From positions 62,001-126,000 of the forward strand of contig NW_024470328.1 in NCBI RefSeq assembly GCF_900496995.4: a stretch of DNA of 64,000 nucleotides. The letters are read 5' to 3'. A program made the translations under genes and the position numbers. The notes under the pieces were generated by a model that was given only the letters and a program-made list of their open reading frames with translations, did not search any database and was not told the origin of the DNA. Below, one piece after another: positions 54,467 to 64,000 of this stretch. Positions within the stretch are counted from its first letter, which is position 1. Every line of letters begins with the position of its first letter. Source of the stretch: Aquila chrysaetos chrysaetos (lineage: Eukaryota > Chordata > Aves > Accipitriformes > Accipitridae).

Positions 54467-54472
54467 AATAAA
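54467..54472 (+). terminator. Candidate poly(A) signal of cotransporter
   Basis: AATAAA in 'gtcaccaataaacggtttcc', about 730 bases after the final stop, at the end of the minisatellite. It is the first such hexamer downstream. Confidence 0.5.
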
Positions 54473-54479
54473 CGGTTTC

Positions 54480-55700
54480 CGCTCCACTCCGCCCTGGCAC
54501 CTCCTTGGGCTGAGTCCCAAAACCCCCGGGATTCCCCCCAAAATGCCGTCACCAGCCCGCCAGAGCCTTTATCGATTGGGGGTGGGTGGGGGCACCGCTG
54601 CGGGTCACGGGATTGGGCCCCCTCCCCGGTGAGGTCAGAGGGGGTGAGGGGGGGGACACCCCGGCGTCTGGGCATTCTTGGGGGTGATGAGGAATGTTTG
54701 GGGGGGGGGCAGCAGCCCCCCAGGAACAGCGGACCCTGCGGCACCCCACGGCTCCAGCACCCCCAGCGCTGCAGGGGGACGGGGTGGGGGACAGGGTGTC
54801 ACCGTCACCCGTGCGCCAAACAGCCGGCACCGCGGGGGGGTGGGACACGGGGCGGGGGGGTGACCAGCATGGGGGACGACTGTCGGGTGACGTGGGGGGG
54901 GGGGGGACACTGTCATCGGGACGGGCTCTTGGGGGACTTTGGGGACAACTGACGCGGGGCTGACCGTTGCAGCGGACCCTCGGGGCCGACTGTCGGGGGA
55001 CGCGCGTGGGCTGGCGGCCACGGAGCAGCACCCCCGGCAGAGGAGCACCCCAGGTACGCGGGGCGGCTGTGGGGGGACGGGGGACACCCCAAATCCCCTC
55101 TGAACCCCCTTCCTTGCCCCCCCCCAAGCTTCACCATCCCCCAACTCCAGCAACCACTTGAAGTATGACCCCCAAACCACACGCCACTGCTGCCATCGTG
55201 GGGGGGGGGGGGTTGGCACTCAGGGTGGGGGTGTCACCAGAGTAGGGACACCCCGATGGGCCGGTGGCCCGTGGACAATTCGCCCCCCCCCCCCCCCCCC
55301 ACCACCGTGAGAAGAGGCCAGGGGAGGGAGTTTGCTGCGACATCAAACCCCACGGCGGTTTGCGCCGTGGACGCAGCGGCGGAGATACCTTGAAGGTGCT
55401 GCAACCTGCGCTTCCACCCGTGGCAGGACGTGTGCCGCCGTGTCCCCACCGGAGCCGGCCTCGGTGGCCCGGGTCGCCTCTCCTGGCCTGGGCGACCACC
55501 ACGATGGGTGAAGCCGGAGCCACGGGGCTGGCTGAGACGGCGGTAGATGTTTGATGGACGATTTACGGACATTGGAAAGACAATTTTTGCAGCTGAAGGG
55601 ACCGATAGCTGCGTAGCTGTCGCAGGATGGGCAGGAGGTGGTGGCTGGTGGTGTGGCACCGAGCAGGACCCCGCTGCGGTGGGCTGCAGTGGTCCCGGCT
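54480..55700. other. GC-rich interval, no gene supported
   Basis: G and C runs (for example about 54,894-54,906, 55,201-55,212 and 55,285-55,301) with open frames on both strands due to composition. No family motif was seen. An overlapping or convergent gene cannot be ruled out but is not supported. Confidence 0.35.
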
Positions 55701-55739
55701 TTGGCTGGGCTGGTCCTCACAGCCGGTGCGTGCGTGGGG

Positions 55740-57420
55740 TCGGTGACCGCAGCAGGTCTGCAGAAGGTCTCCAGGTCTCTCCCTGCCTCTGTCTCCCTCT
55801 CCACCTGCCCACCTATCTGTCCAGTTCCCCAAACCTTTTCCTCTTCTGCCAGTGCTGCCCTGTACCGCGTCACCATTGACATTTTTCCTACATTGTCTCT
55901 ATCTGGCACCACACCCATATTTTTTTATTTTTTCCTGGGTTTAATTTTACCCTATCCCGGCTCACTCCTCCACCTCTTCTGGCATCCCTCCTCCCTCCCT
56001 CTGTCCTGCGGCACTGAACCTCAAGCTGCTGGCTGATGTCTCCTGTCCCTGGGTGAATAAATATTTCTCTGTCCCCCTGGGAGGGTCTGGGGTCCCTGGG
56101 CAGGGTCTGGGGGGGGTGAGGAGCTGTGGGGTGGGCTGGGGCAGCTCATGTGGGACCCACGAGGTGACGATGGGGCTGGGCTGGTGGTTTAAAAGGCTGC
56201 AGGTGCAGCTGGTGAGGTTTCTGTTCCAGAGGGAGCTCCTGTGGGAAGCCTCCTGGGAGAGGAGTATGGAGGCACCCACCGCTCGCTCCTGGGTCGGACA
56301 GCTGGCATTGCGGAGGAGAAAGGGGCAGAGGCAGAGCGAGGAGCCTTGGGATGGCGAGGGTCTCCTGCTGACACCAGGAGCTGCGGTGAGTTGCGCGTCC
56401 GGGCCCGTCGCTGCCGTGCTTCTCCAAATCTCTGCCTGTCTCTGCCTCCATCTCCCTTTCGGGATGTCCTGCTCCCCGGAGGAGAGCAACTCCTGCCAAC
56501 GCTGCCCTGTACCTCGTCACCTTCGACATTTCCTTTCTGTGCCTCTCCCTTTCTGGCTCCCCACCTGCTGTTATTTCATTCTTCCCACACTGCCTTCTTC
56601 CCTGTTGCTGGTGAAAATTGCGTTTCTAGGTCTCCCTCTGCTCAGCGACCTGTGTCTGTTTTCAGTGACTTCCTCTGCTCTGCACCCGATCGCTCTTCCA
56701 AGGTGCTTTCCCCGGGGCTTCCCCTCCTGATATTTAACTTCTTGCCAGTATGGCCAGTACCCTCTTGCTTTCTGAATTTTCTCTCTCTGTCTACGTTTAT
56801 CCAGTTCCCTCTCTGTGTTTATTTCTTCCTGCCTGTCCTCTACTTCATCACTTCTTAACTTTTTTTTCCATGTCTTTGTTTATTTAGTTAGCTGAGCCTC
56901 CCTGTTCTTTCCTCCCTGTTCTCAATCCCATGTTCTCAATCTCAATCACTTTTAAAGTTTTCTTACTGTCAACTTTTATCCATTCTGCTCTCCCTACTTT
57001 TTAATTTTTTCTCTGTTCTATGCTGTCGCTTTTACATTTTCTTTTGACATCTCTGTTGATTTAGTTTGTTGCCCCTATTTTTTGTCTCTCTTCTTACTCC
57101 TTCCACTTCTGAAATTTTATTTCTCCTTTTATCAAGCTCCCTATCCCTTTAAAATTCTTTCCTGTCTGTTCCTTACCCCATTGCTGTTAAAATTTTCTTT
57201 CCATTCTCCTCTCTTTCTCCCCGAATCCTTTCCTTTACAGTTTTTTCTTGTCTTTCCCTAATGCCATTGCTTATGTCAACTTTTATCCAGTTTGCTGTTT
57301 ATACTTTTTATTCTTTTCTGTCTTGTACTCTGTTGCTTTTAAAGGTTTTTCTGTCTCTCTTAGTTTGCTGTTGCTATTTCTTAATTTCTCCTTATTTCCT
57401 TAACCCCCAGCCTGCTGCCA
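55740..57420 (+). repeat. Pyrimidine-rich repeat array with two related units
   Basis: Two copies of one unit occur at about 55,760-55,920 and 56,400-56,590: 'ccagtgctgccctgtaccgc' versus 'ccaacgctgccctgtacctc', each followed by 'gtcaccattgacattttt' or similar. From there to 57,420 the sequence is T/C-rich with loose ~60-80-bp periodicity ('ttgctgttaaaattttcttt' and variants). Non-coding. Confidence 0.6.
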
Positions 57421-57689
57421 TGCAGGAGAGCTCAACAGGCTCTGGGCTGTCCACTATTTATGGAGTAAGACGATTGACTTATAGTCGTATTTGCATACCA
57501 GCCGTGGTTCGGTAAGAGCGTGCTCGACTAGCCCTCAGCTATTGTGGTGTTATCTATCTCTCCTGAATCCACGTTGAGCCGGACGCAGCCATCACGACCA
57601 GACACATCCATCACGACCCCCACTGGTGGTTATCACTTGAGCAGGATTATTGGAAATAAAGGTCAGGTTTTGGGGGGGGAGCACACTAT

Positions 57690-58205
57690 CACAAATGCCT
57701 CCGGGGATGATGACTCCACCACTTTCCCGGGCAGCCTGTTCCAATGCTTGACAACCCTTTTGGTGAATAAATTTTTCCTAATCTCCAAGCTAAACCTCCC
57801 CTGGTGCAACTTGAGGCCATTTCCTCTCGTCCTATCACTTCTAACTTGGGAGAAGAGACCAACCCCCACCTCGCTACAACCTTCTTTCAGGTAGCTGTAG
57901 AGAGCTATAAGGTCTCCCCTCAGCCTCCTTTTCTCCAGACTAAACAACCCCAGTTCCCTCAGCTGCTCCTCATAAGTTCTCTAGACCCTTCTCCTTCTTC
58001 TCCAGACCCTTCACCAGCTTTGTTGCTCTTCTCTGGACACGCTCCAGCACCTCAGTGTCTTTCTTGTAGTGAGGGGCCCAAAACTGAACACAGTATTTGA
58101 GATGCGGCCTCACCAGTGCTGAGTACAGGGGGACGATCACTCCCCTAGTCCTGCTGGCCACACCATTTCTGACACAAGCCAGGATGCTGCTGGCCTCCTG
58201 TTAAA
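57690..58205 (-). mobile_element. CR1 LINE, 3' part
   Basis: Reverse-oriented CR1: 'ggatgatgactccaccactt', 'gcagcctgttccaatgcttg', 'cttgaggccatttcctctcg', then ORF2-end coding ('[20 protein letters not shown]' and '[13 protein letters not shown]' on the reverse strand at 58,161-57,970). Matches the 62.4-63.7 kb copy. The 3'-terminal repeat is missing. Confidence 0.9.
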
Positions 58206-58930
58206 GGGTTTTCAAACATGGGTTTCTCTAGGTTTGCTTTATTAACGACTCAGAGTCGGGCCACCACCGCAGTGAATGGCAAAAGATAACTCAAAAACGC
58301 CTTCTATATATATACGATTTTACAAAACAATACGTAATTGATGATTTGTCAAAAGAAGTTCTAGGCATTCTTCTACAAACTCTCACTTCTCTATTCTCCA
58401 GTGCTTTCAAAAGTCTAATACATTTTCCTGTCTCAATTGATTCTTATTGTCTTGTCCTGGTTCTTCTGAAGTTAGTGGTTGTAGGCAGAAGGTCTCCGGT
58501 CACCACAATCACTTATCTTCTTACACATCAAAGATCACCTTTGAATTTCTGAAAATCACTCAGGCTATTCTATTAATTTATCTTGTTGTAAAGTTAATCA
58601 CTTACTCCCACGTCTTAGGTCTGAGATGTATGATCCTTCTTCTGTTGATTCAGCTTGACTGGGTTTTAAGCCAGCCATGGAGGGGGAGACACATGGGACG
58701 AATAAGCAGCTTATGCATGTTGTTTTATAAGCACCTGCATTCTATTAATCATATCTAAACCAATTTCTAATCATTAGTTATATGTCTAATATGAATAGTC
58801 TTAGAAACAGTAAGGCTTAAGGCCTAGTTCCTTTTACAGCTGTGTGGACAGCCACATCGATAGCGTTTTGTGGAGATGATTGGAACCGTGTGGCAGGGGC
58901 TGTTGAGGGGTAGTGAAGCAGATTTGAATC
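58206..58930 (-). repeat. AT-rich LTR-like block
   Basis: It abuts the CR1. On the reverse strand it has AATAAA near 58,239 ('gttaataaagcaaacctaga'), upstream 'tatatatatag'-type words (about 58,310) and many short AT tracts, with no frame. I read it as a retroviral LTR in reverse orientation. No partner was found. Confidence 0.4.
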
Positions 58931-58974
58931 TCTAAGGAGTTAAGGCTTGGATGTGATGGGCTTAAAGTTTGGCC

Positions 58975-59345
58975 TTTTTTTTTTTTTCCTTTATGGCAGG
59001 CTGTGTTTCCTTTTTATTATTTGGTTGCTCAGGGCCCCATTTAAAATCATTCTTCTTCCGGGTCACTTGATAGAGAGGGCTTACAATCAGACTGTAATTT
59101 GGAATATGCATTCTCCAAAACCCCACAACACCTAAGAAGGCCTGTGTTTCCTTTTTATTAGTCGGTGGGGACATAGCTCCTATTTTGTTGACCACGTCCA
59201 TTGGGATCTGACGACGTCCATCTTGCCATTTTATTCCTAAAAACTGGATCTCCTGTGCAGGTCCCTTGATCTTACTTTCTTTTATGGCAAAACCGGCTTT
59301 CAGAAGGATTTGGACTCCAGATGGTATTCCTAGATGGAATTGAGA
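58975..59345 (-). pseudogene. Retroviral RT fragment
   Basis: The reverse strand encodes an RT thumb/connection piece: 'GPAQEIQFLGIKWQDGRRQI', 'PTNKKETQAFLGVVGFWRMH', 'IPNYSLIVSPLYQVTRKKND'. The 'FLGIKW...FLGVVGFWRxHIP' layout corresponds to 'FLGAWW...LGTLGYWRKHIPG' in ERV B but the sequence is a different family. No active site or other domain is present. Confidence 0.8.
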
Positions 59346-59499
59346 CTTCTGGAATTGTTAAGCTCTTGCTCTGTATCCAGGTGACTTGTTCAATATGGTT
59401 TTTCTGAGACGTGGAGGGACAAGATGCATGCCACAGAGCAACGGAGGAGGGGAGCGGAGTGCTGTGAAAAGGTGGGTCTGTGAAGGAGTCGGAGGGAAG

Positions 59500-59870
59500 A
59501 TGCAGCTGGTGGCTCTACGAGATTGCCTTGCCTTGCTGCGCTTTGCGTTGTTTTGCAATTTATTGGCCTGTATTTGGTTTTGTCTTGCGTTGTTCTGGTC
59601 TGTACTTGTATTGGCTGTCACGTGAGACTGTCTCACATTGTATTGCTCTATATTGGTTTGTGTTCTACCGCTCTGTGCTTGTACTGACTGCAATCTGAGA
59701 GTCTCTTGCATTGGCCCCGTCTTGTGTTTTGTCTGGTACGGCAGTGCTCCGAGTTGTTTTGCCTTGACTTGAGATAAGAATACTGCCTTTTACGGTGTTA
59801 TATTTGCATGTGAATTGCATGGCTCTATGTTTGTGTGTGTATTGTATGGCATTGCAGAGACAGCACAGAG
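59500..59870 (+). repeat. TTG-rich degenerate tandem array
   Basis: Words such as 'gcgttgttttgcaatttatt', 'ctgtacttgtattggctgtc' and 'ctgtgcttgtactgactg' recur with loose ~30-60-bp spacing. Open frames on both strands follow from the low complexity. Confidence 0.5.
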
Positions 59871-61480
59871 GGTTAAATGACTTTGGGTTCTTTGCATGCG
59901 AGGAGTCGAGTGGATTGCAATCGGATCACGAAGTAGCATAGGGTAAGGCAGTACCTGGGCAATGGTGTTCATATTGTTTATGTGGACGCTTTGTGGCAAG
60001 CCTCTAGAAATGGTCAAGGCCTCGCGGTCTGACTAGCAGCGTGACGGGCCTCGCAGTGATCGGTAACTTTGGGACAGCTCTGTGTTTGTGATGATGTGGT
60101 TTTTCAAGTGCCATGGAGGACGTTGACTGTGAGGATATGTTATTTTTGGAAGAGGTGGGAAGCAGGCAAGGGGAGCGCTGGAGGATTTTTTTGGCCAAGG
60201 ATGAATTGTCTATTCAACAGTTTTGTGTGTTGTTTTTGCAGGTGGGCACGGGGCACAGGGCGGTTGAAGGAACCTTGCATTTAGGTGAAGTGGCTGCTAT
60301 GGACGTTGGACTGTGACAGGTAGCACTGTGAAATCTAAGTAGCGGGTTGAAAAAGCATGGGTGGTGGAGATGATGGTGTATGTTGAAACATTGGTGTAAC
60401 GGAAGGGTAGTTTGTGGGGAGTTTGGAAGGAGGTTGGGCTCGGGAAAATTGGTTTTTCCCCAACCGTTTTTTTTTTTCCCTGGTCCCAGCTGCTCCGTGA
60501 GGCGATGTTCATCGCCAATGTTTGGATGGGGGATTGGGCTCGGGCCAGCGTTTTTGCAGGCAGGGCGATTTTTTTCAAGGCTCCCGGGAACAGCGTTCCC
60601 GTGGAGTGCTCCCCTGGAAGGTGGCAATTGCCGGTCAGCACAGGGAAATATGTTGTTCAGTCGATGATCTTTAGAAGACAGTTGAGGATTTTGCAGGCGA
60701 AGGGTGTGGGGAGTTGTACTAGATGGCCAGCATTGAGGAGGCCAGGGTTGTGAAGTGCATGGGTGTAACTGTATTTTTCCGTGGTGGGTTTGGAAAATCT
60801 TCGGGTGGTCTTTGCAGTTTGTGATGTAATGATATTTTTCAATTCTTATTTTTGTGCCTAGGTGTGGAAGTGGACAGTCTGTCAAGAAGAGCAGAGCTCG
60901 CTCGTTTTCTGCTCGGGAACAGGGATCGTGGAGGTAATATCACCTCGGGGAGGAGGACTTCTGAACGTGAAGCGATAGATGTAATGGGAGCGAGGAATGT
61001 GGAAAAGACCACTCTGTAGAGAATCGCAGGCACTAAATAATGGCAATTCTTCTTAAGGTAATGCTAAATTTTTGGAGTTTAAATGTATTTGTAAAAATAA
61101 TGATTAAAAGGGGAATAAATGTAATAGTGGCAAATATTTGACCAATGAGGCCGTAACTATTTTCTATACCTCGTAGTAAAAGTACATTGTAGAATTGGAC
61201 TGTAAATACTGACATAGCTGAACGTACTTGGAGTCAGTAATGGACCAAATGAAACAATAAAAATAAAATGAAAAAAAGACAGGTAATTAGGTCTCCCCGT
61301 GAGAATCACAGTACTAATGGCAATCGCAAAGGCAAGTGCAGAGCGAAGTGTGCGCGTTTAGTGCCTATAGGTAAACTTAGCTGTTATAAGTAAGTGAAAG
61401 CGTCCATTAGAATTAGGCATCCGAGGGAGAGTTGTAGATACCTAGAGGTAAATGTAGCTGTGGATGGGTTAATAGAAAGG
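59871..61480. other. Non-coding interval, nothing recognised
   Basis: Frames such as the reverse-strand 60,885-60,214 are long but lack any motif. The forward strand has T/G-rich stretches. The part after 61,030 is AT-rich and without structure I can name. Confidence 0.35.
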
Positions 61481-61494
61481 GTGCGCATTACTGG

Positions 61495-61690
61495 CTCTAG
61501 TAATTGCGCAGCTTTGAAATTGGCTCTGTAGCTGCGTAACTGTGAAATGGGCTAGGTAACTGTGTCGCTTTGAAATTTGCTTGGGTTCTGTGCGCCGCCG
61601 AAATGGGCTCGGTCAATGTGTAACTTTTCTCAAAGGGGCTGAGGCACTGTGTAACTCTGAAATGGGCTTGGTCACTGGATAATGTGTGTA
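61495..61690 (+). repeat. Short ~35-45-bp tandem repeat
   Basis: About five diverged copies of 'gtgtaactntgaaatgggct' followed by 'nggtnactg': 'cagctttgaaattggctctg', 'taactgtgaaatgggctagg', 'cgctttgaaatttgcttggg', 'ccgccgaaatgggctcggtc', 'taactctgaaatgggcttgg'. Confidence 0.75.
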
Positions 61691-61694
61691 TAAC

Positions 61695-62355
61695 ATCTGG
61701 TTTTTTTCATTCTGTATCTCACTGTCCCAGTTCTCCTTCCTGCTGTTCTGTTTCTCTGACCCTTTGTGGTGCTCCCTGCTCCTTTTATTCATGTCTTCTG
61801 TCTCTCTGCAGGGTTCCTAACACGACTCTTTCTCCAACCTCCTGTGCTTCTCACAGTCTCTCTCTCCATCTCTTGTCATTATTCTCGTCTGTCACTCTGT
61901 CTTACTTCCTGTCCCATCGTATTTGTCCCTCCTGCTTGTTTCTCCATCTGTCCAGATCCCTGCCCCTTTTTTCTTCTATTGCTGTCCCTCTGCCCTGCTT
62001 CCTCTCGCTATCTTTTCTGTCTTTCCGTCTCTGTCCCATTCTCTCTTCCATCCTTTCTAACTGTATCTCCCTGTCCAGCTAGCTGTCCCTTCTCTCCTTT
62101 CTCTCTTCCTCCATATCTCTTTCACTATCACAGTTGTTTTTTCCTCCAGTGCTGTCCTGCTCTGTGCCTTTTTTCTTGCTCTCATTCCGTCATGTTCCCT
62201 GTGTCTTTTTTTTTTTTAATTCCTCCATCTCTGTCCTGCAGCCCATCACTATTTTTTGTCTCTTCCATCCCTTTGTCCTTCTTCTGGTCCTTGTGTCTCT
62301 CTCCCTTTGTTCTCCCTCCCTGCCTTTTTTCCTTTCTTGCTACATGTCTGTTCTG
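61695..62355 (+). repeat. CT-rich array, left part
   Basis: Pyrimidine-rich units with 'ctgtccctctgccctgcttc', 'tctgtctttccgtctctgtc' and 'tccatctgtccagatccctg' repeat at roughly 60-70 bases. The same family continues at 63,716-64,000, with a CR1 between the parts. Confidence 0.7.
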
Positions 62356-63715
62356 CTCCCTAGAATAGAATCGAATTAAATCGAATCAAATCATTAAATT
62401 TGGAAAGGACCTCTAAGATCATTAAGTCCAACCATCAACCCAACACCACCATGCCCACTAAATCATGTCCCAAAGTGCCACATCTACATGTTTTTTGAAC
62501 ACCTCCAGGGATGGTGACTCCACCACTTCCCTGGGCAGCCTGTTCCAATGCCTGACAACCCTTTCAGTAAAGAAATTTTTTCTAATATCCGATCTAAACC
62601 TTCCCTACCACAACTTGAGGCCATTTCCTCTCTTCCTATCCCTAGTTACTTGATAGTAGAGACCAGTACCCACCTCGCTACAACCTCCTTTCAGGTAGTT
62701 GTAGAGAGCTATAAGGTCTCCCCTCAGCGTCCTTTTCTCCAGGCTAAACAACCCCAGTTCCCTCCACCGCTCCTCATAAGACTGGTGCTCCAGGTCCTTC
62801 ACCAGCTTTGTTGCCCTTCTCTGGACACGCTCCAGCACCTCAATGTCTTTCCCGTAGTGAGGGGCCCAAAACTGAACACAGGACTCAAGGTGTGGCCTCA
62901 CCAGTGCCAAGTACAGGGGAACAATCGCTTTCCTACTCCTGCTGGCCACGCTATTTCTGGCTCATATTCAGCCAGCCATCAACCAGCTCCCCCAGGTCTT
63001 CTTCTGCCAGGCAGCTTTCCAGCCGCTCTTCCCCACGCCTGTAGCGCTGCATGGGGTTGTTGCAACCAAAGTGCAGGAACGGGCACTTGGCCTTGTTGAA
63101 CCTCATACAATTGGCCTCGGCCCATCAATCCAGCCTGTCCAGATCCCTGTGTAAAGCCTTCCTACCCTCGAGCAGATCAACCCTCCCTCCCAACTCGGTG
63201 TCATCTGCGAACTTACTGAGGGTACACTCAAGCCCCTCGTCTAGATCATTGATAAAGATACTAAAGAGAACTGGTCCCAACACTGAGCCCTGGGGAACAC
63301 CACTTGTGACCGTTTGCCAACCAGATTTAACTCTCTTCACCACAACTCTCTGGGCTTGGCCATCCAGCCTGTTTTTTACCCAGCGAAGAGTACACCTGTC
63401 TAAGCCATGAGCCACCAGCTTCTCAAGGAGTATGCTGTGAGAGACAGTGTCAAAGACTTTACTGAAGTCCAGGTAGACAACATCCACAGCCTTTCCCTCA
63501 TCCACTAGGTGGGTCACCTGGTCATAGAAGGAGATCAGGTTGGTCAAGCAGGACCTGCCTTTCATAAACCCATGCTGGCTGTGCCCGATCCCCTGGTTGT
63601 CCCGCACATGCCATGTGAGCACACTCAAGATGAACCGCTCCATAATCTTCCCCGGTACCGAGGTGAGGCTGACAGGCCTGTAGTTCCTTGGATCCCATCC
63701 GCCCTGTCCCATTTC
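62356..63715 (-). mobile_element. CR1 LINE, 5'-truncated, best preserved copy
   Basis: Reverse orientation, ~1.36 kb. The 3' end at the left has short direct repeats ('gaatcgaattaaatcgaatc'). The reverse-strand frame 63,745-63,125 carries RT motifs in order: '[19 protein letters not shown]', '[19 protein letters not shown]', '[20 protein letters not shown]', '[20 protein letters not shown]' and '[12 protein letters not shown]', the FADD active site of non-LTR RTs. The rest of ORF2 (63,124-62,600) is recognisable but interrupted. It lacks the endonuclease and ORF1. It is inserted in a CT-rich array. Confidence 0.93.
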
Positions 63716-64000
63716 TGTGTCCTTCTCCTTGTCTCCCCCCGCCATTTCTCTGTCTTATTCCCTCTGCAGTCTTTTTGTTCTCTGTCACTCTGTCCTGCTG
63801 CCTGTCACTGTCTTTTCTCACTCTATCTCTGTCCTGCAGACCAGTGCTTTTTTTCTTCCTTCTCCATCTATCTCCATCCCTCTTGGCCTTGTAGCACAAT
63901 GTTGTTATTTATCTTTCCTCATCTCTCTCGTCCAGCTCCTGTCCCTGGTTTTTAATTCCTCCCTCTCTGCTGCATAGCCCGTCGCTTTTTTCTTTTCTCC
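63716..64000 (+). repeat. CT-rich array, right part
   Basis: Continuation of the 61,695-62,355 array: 'cactctgtcctgctgcctgt', 'tatctctgtcctgcagacca', 'ctccatctatctccatccct'. It runs off the window end. Confidence 0.7.

Noticed and set aside
60214-60885. 223-codon reverse-strand frame
   Set aside because: Low-complexity His/Pro-rich composition with no family motif.
1-64000. tRNA, rRNA or other structured RNA genes
   Set aside because: No cloverleaf-like or rRNA-like sequence was noticed; tRNA similarity is limited to retroviral primer sites.

Overview
The window is vertebrate nuclear DNA from a bird. CR1 LINE fragments with CR1 reverse-transcriptase frames occur throughout, there are several families of avian-type endogenous retroviruses (ERVs), and intact single-exon olfactory receptors resemble the OR14-like expansion of birds. 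A very GC-rich gene with short exons and minisatellite-filled introns looks like a microchromosome or subtelomeric setting. No bacterial, phage or CRISPR-type feature is present. The species cannot be fixed from the sequence.

Layout. 1-4.4 kb: old CR1 and LTR remnants. 4.5-9.8 kb: ERV A (+ strand): 5' LTR, serine-tRNA-type primer site, broken gag with a coiled coil, broken pro-pol, cut off by a minisatellite. 9.8-10.8 kb: GGTACC-rich minisatellite with an LTR inserted in it. 10.8-13.8 kb: ERV D (- strand), lysine-type primer site, decayed gag and protease. 13.9-16.1 kb: more LTRs, one CR1 piece, and a second LTR plus leader of the ERV D family. 16.6-17.9 kb: degenerate telomere-like CCCTAA sequence, then a ~63-bp minisatellite. 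21.2-22.2 kb: intact olfactory receptor OR1 (+). 23.0 kb: chimeric solo LTR. 26.0 kb: olfactory receptor pseudogene fragment. 26.8-28.4 kb: inverted copies of the 10.2-kb LTR and of the minisatellite. 28.4-34.1 kb: ERV C (- strand), gammaretrovirus-like, with env, pol, protease and the end of gag. 34.1-40.1 kb: ERV B (- strand), a nearly complete, fairly young relative of ERV A with both LTRs, abutting ERV C inside its gag. 40.5-41.7 kb: intact olfactory receptor OR2 (-). 43.8-46.1 kb: CR1 3' end and a ~130-bp inverted repeat enclosing 1.9 kb. 46.1-47.1 kb: third minisatellite block.

47.2-53.7 kb (+ strand) holds the most interesting locus: the 3' two-thirds of a K-Cl cotransporter gene (SLC12A, KCC group). 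Fourteen exons were read from frame, splice sites and family motifs. The 5' exons are missing and a minisatellite lies where they should be. A conserved Gln codon is replaced by TAG, the exon(s) for about 110 tail residues are absent, and almost every intron holds its own minisatellite. It is either a decaying paralogue or one of the GC-rich avian genes that assemblies represent badly. A poly(A) signal follows at 54,467.

54.5-64 kb: G-rich and pyrimidine-rich simple arrays, two CR1 elements (one inserted in a CT-rich array), an LTR-like AT-rich block and a retroviral RT scrap.

The functional host genes visible are the two olfactory receptors and, possibly, the cotransporter. The rest is layered mobile DNA and tandem repeats. 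The two receptors form an inverted pair with related 3' flanks and conserved poly(A) signals, now 18 kb apart with three LTR copies, a minisatellite and two ERVs between them.
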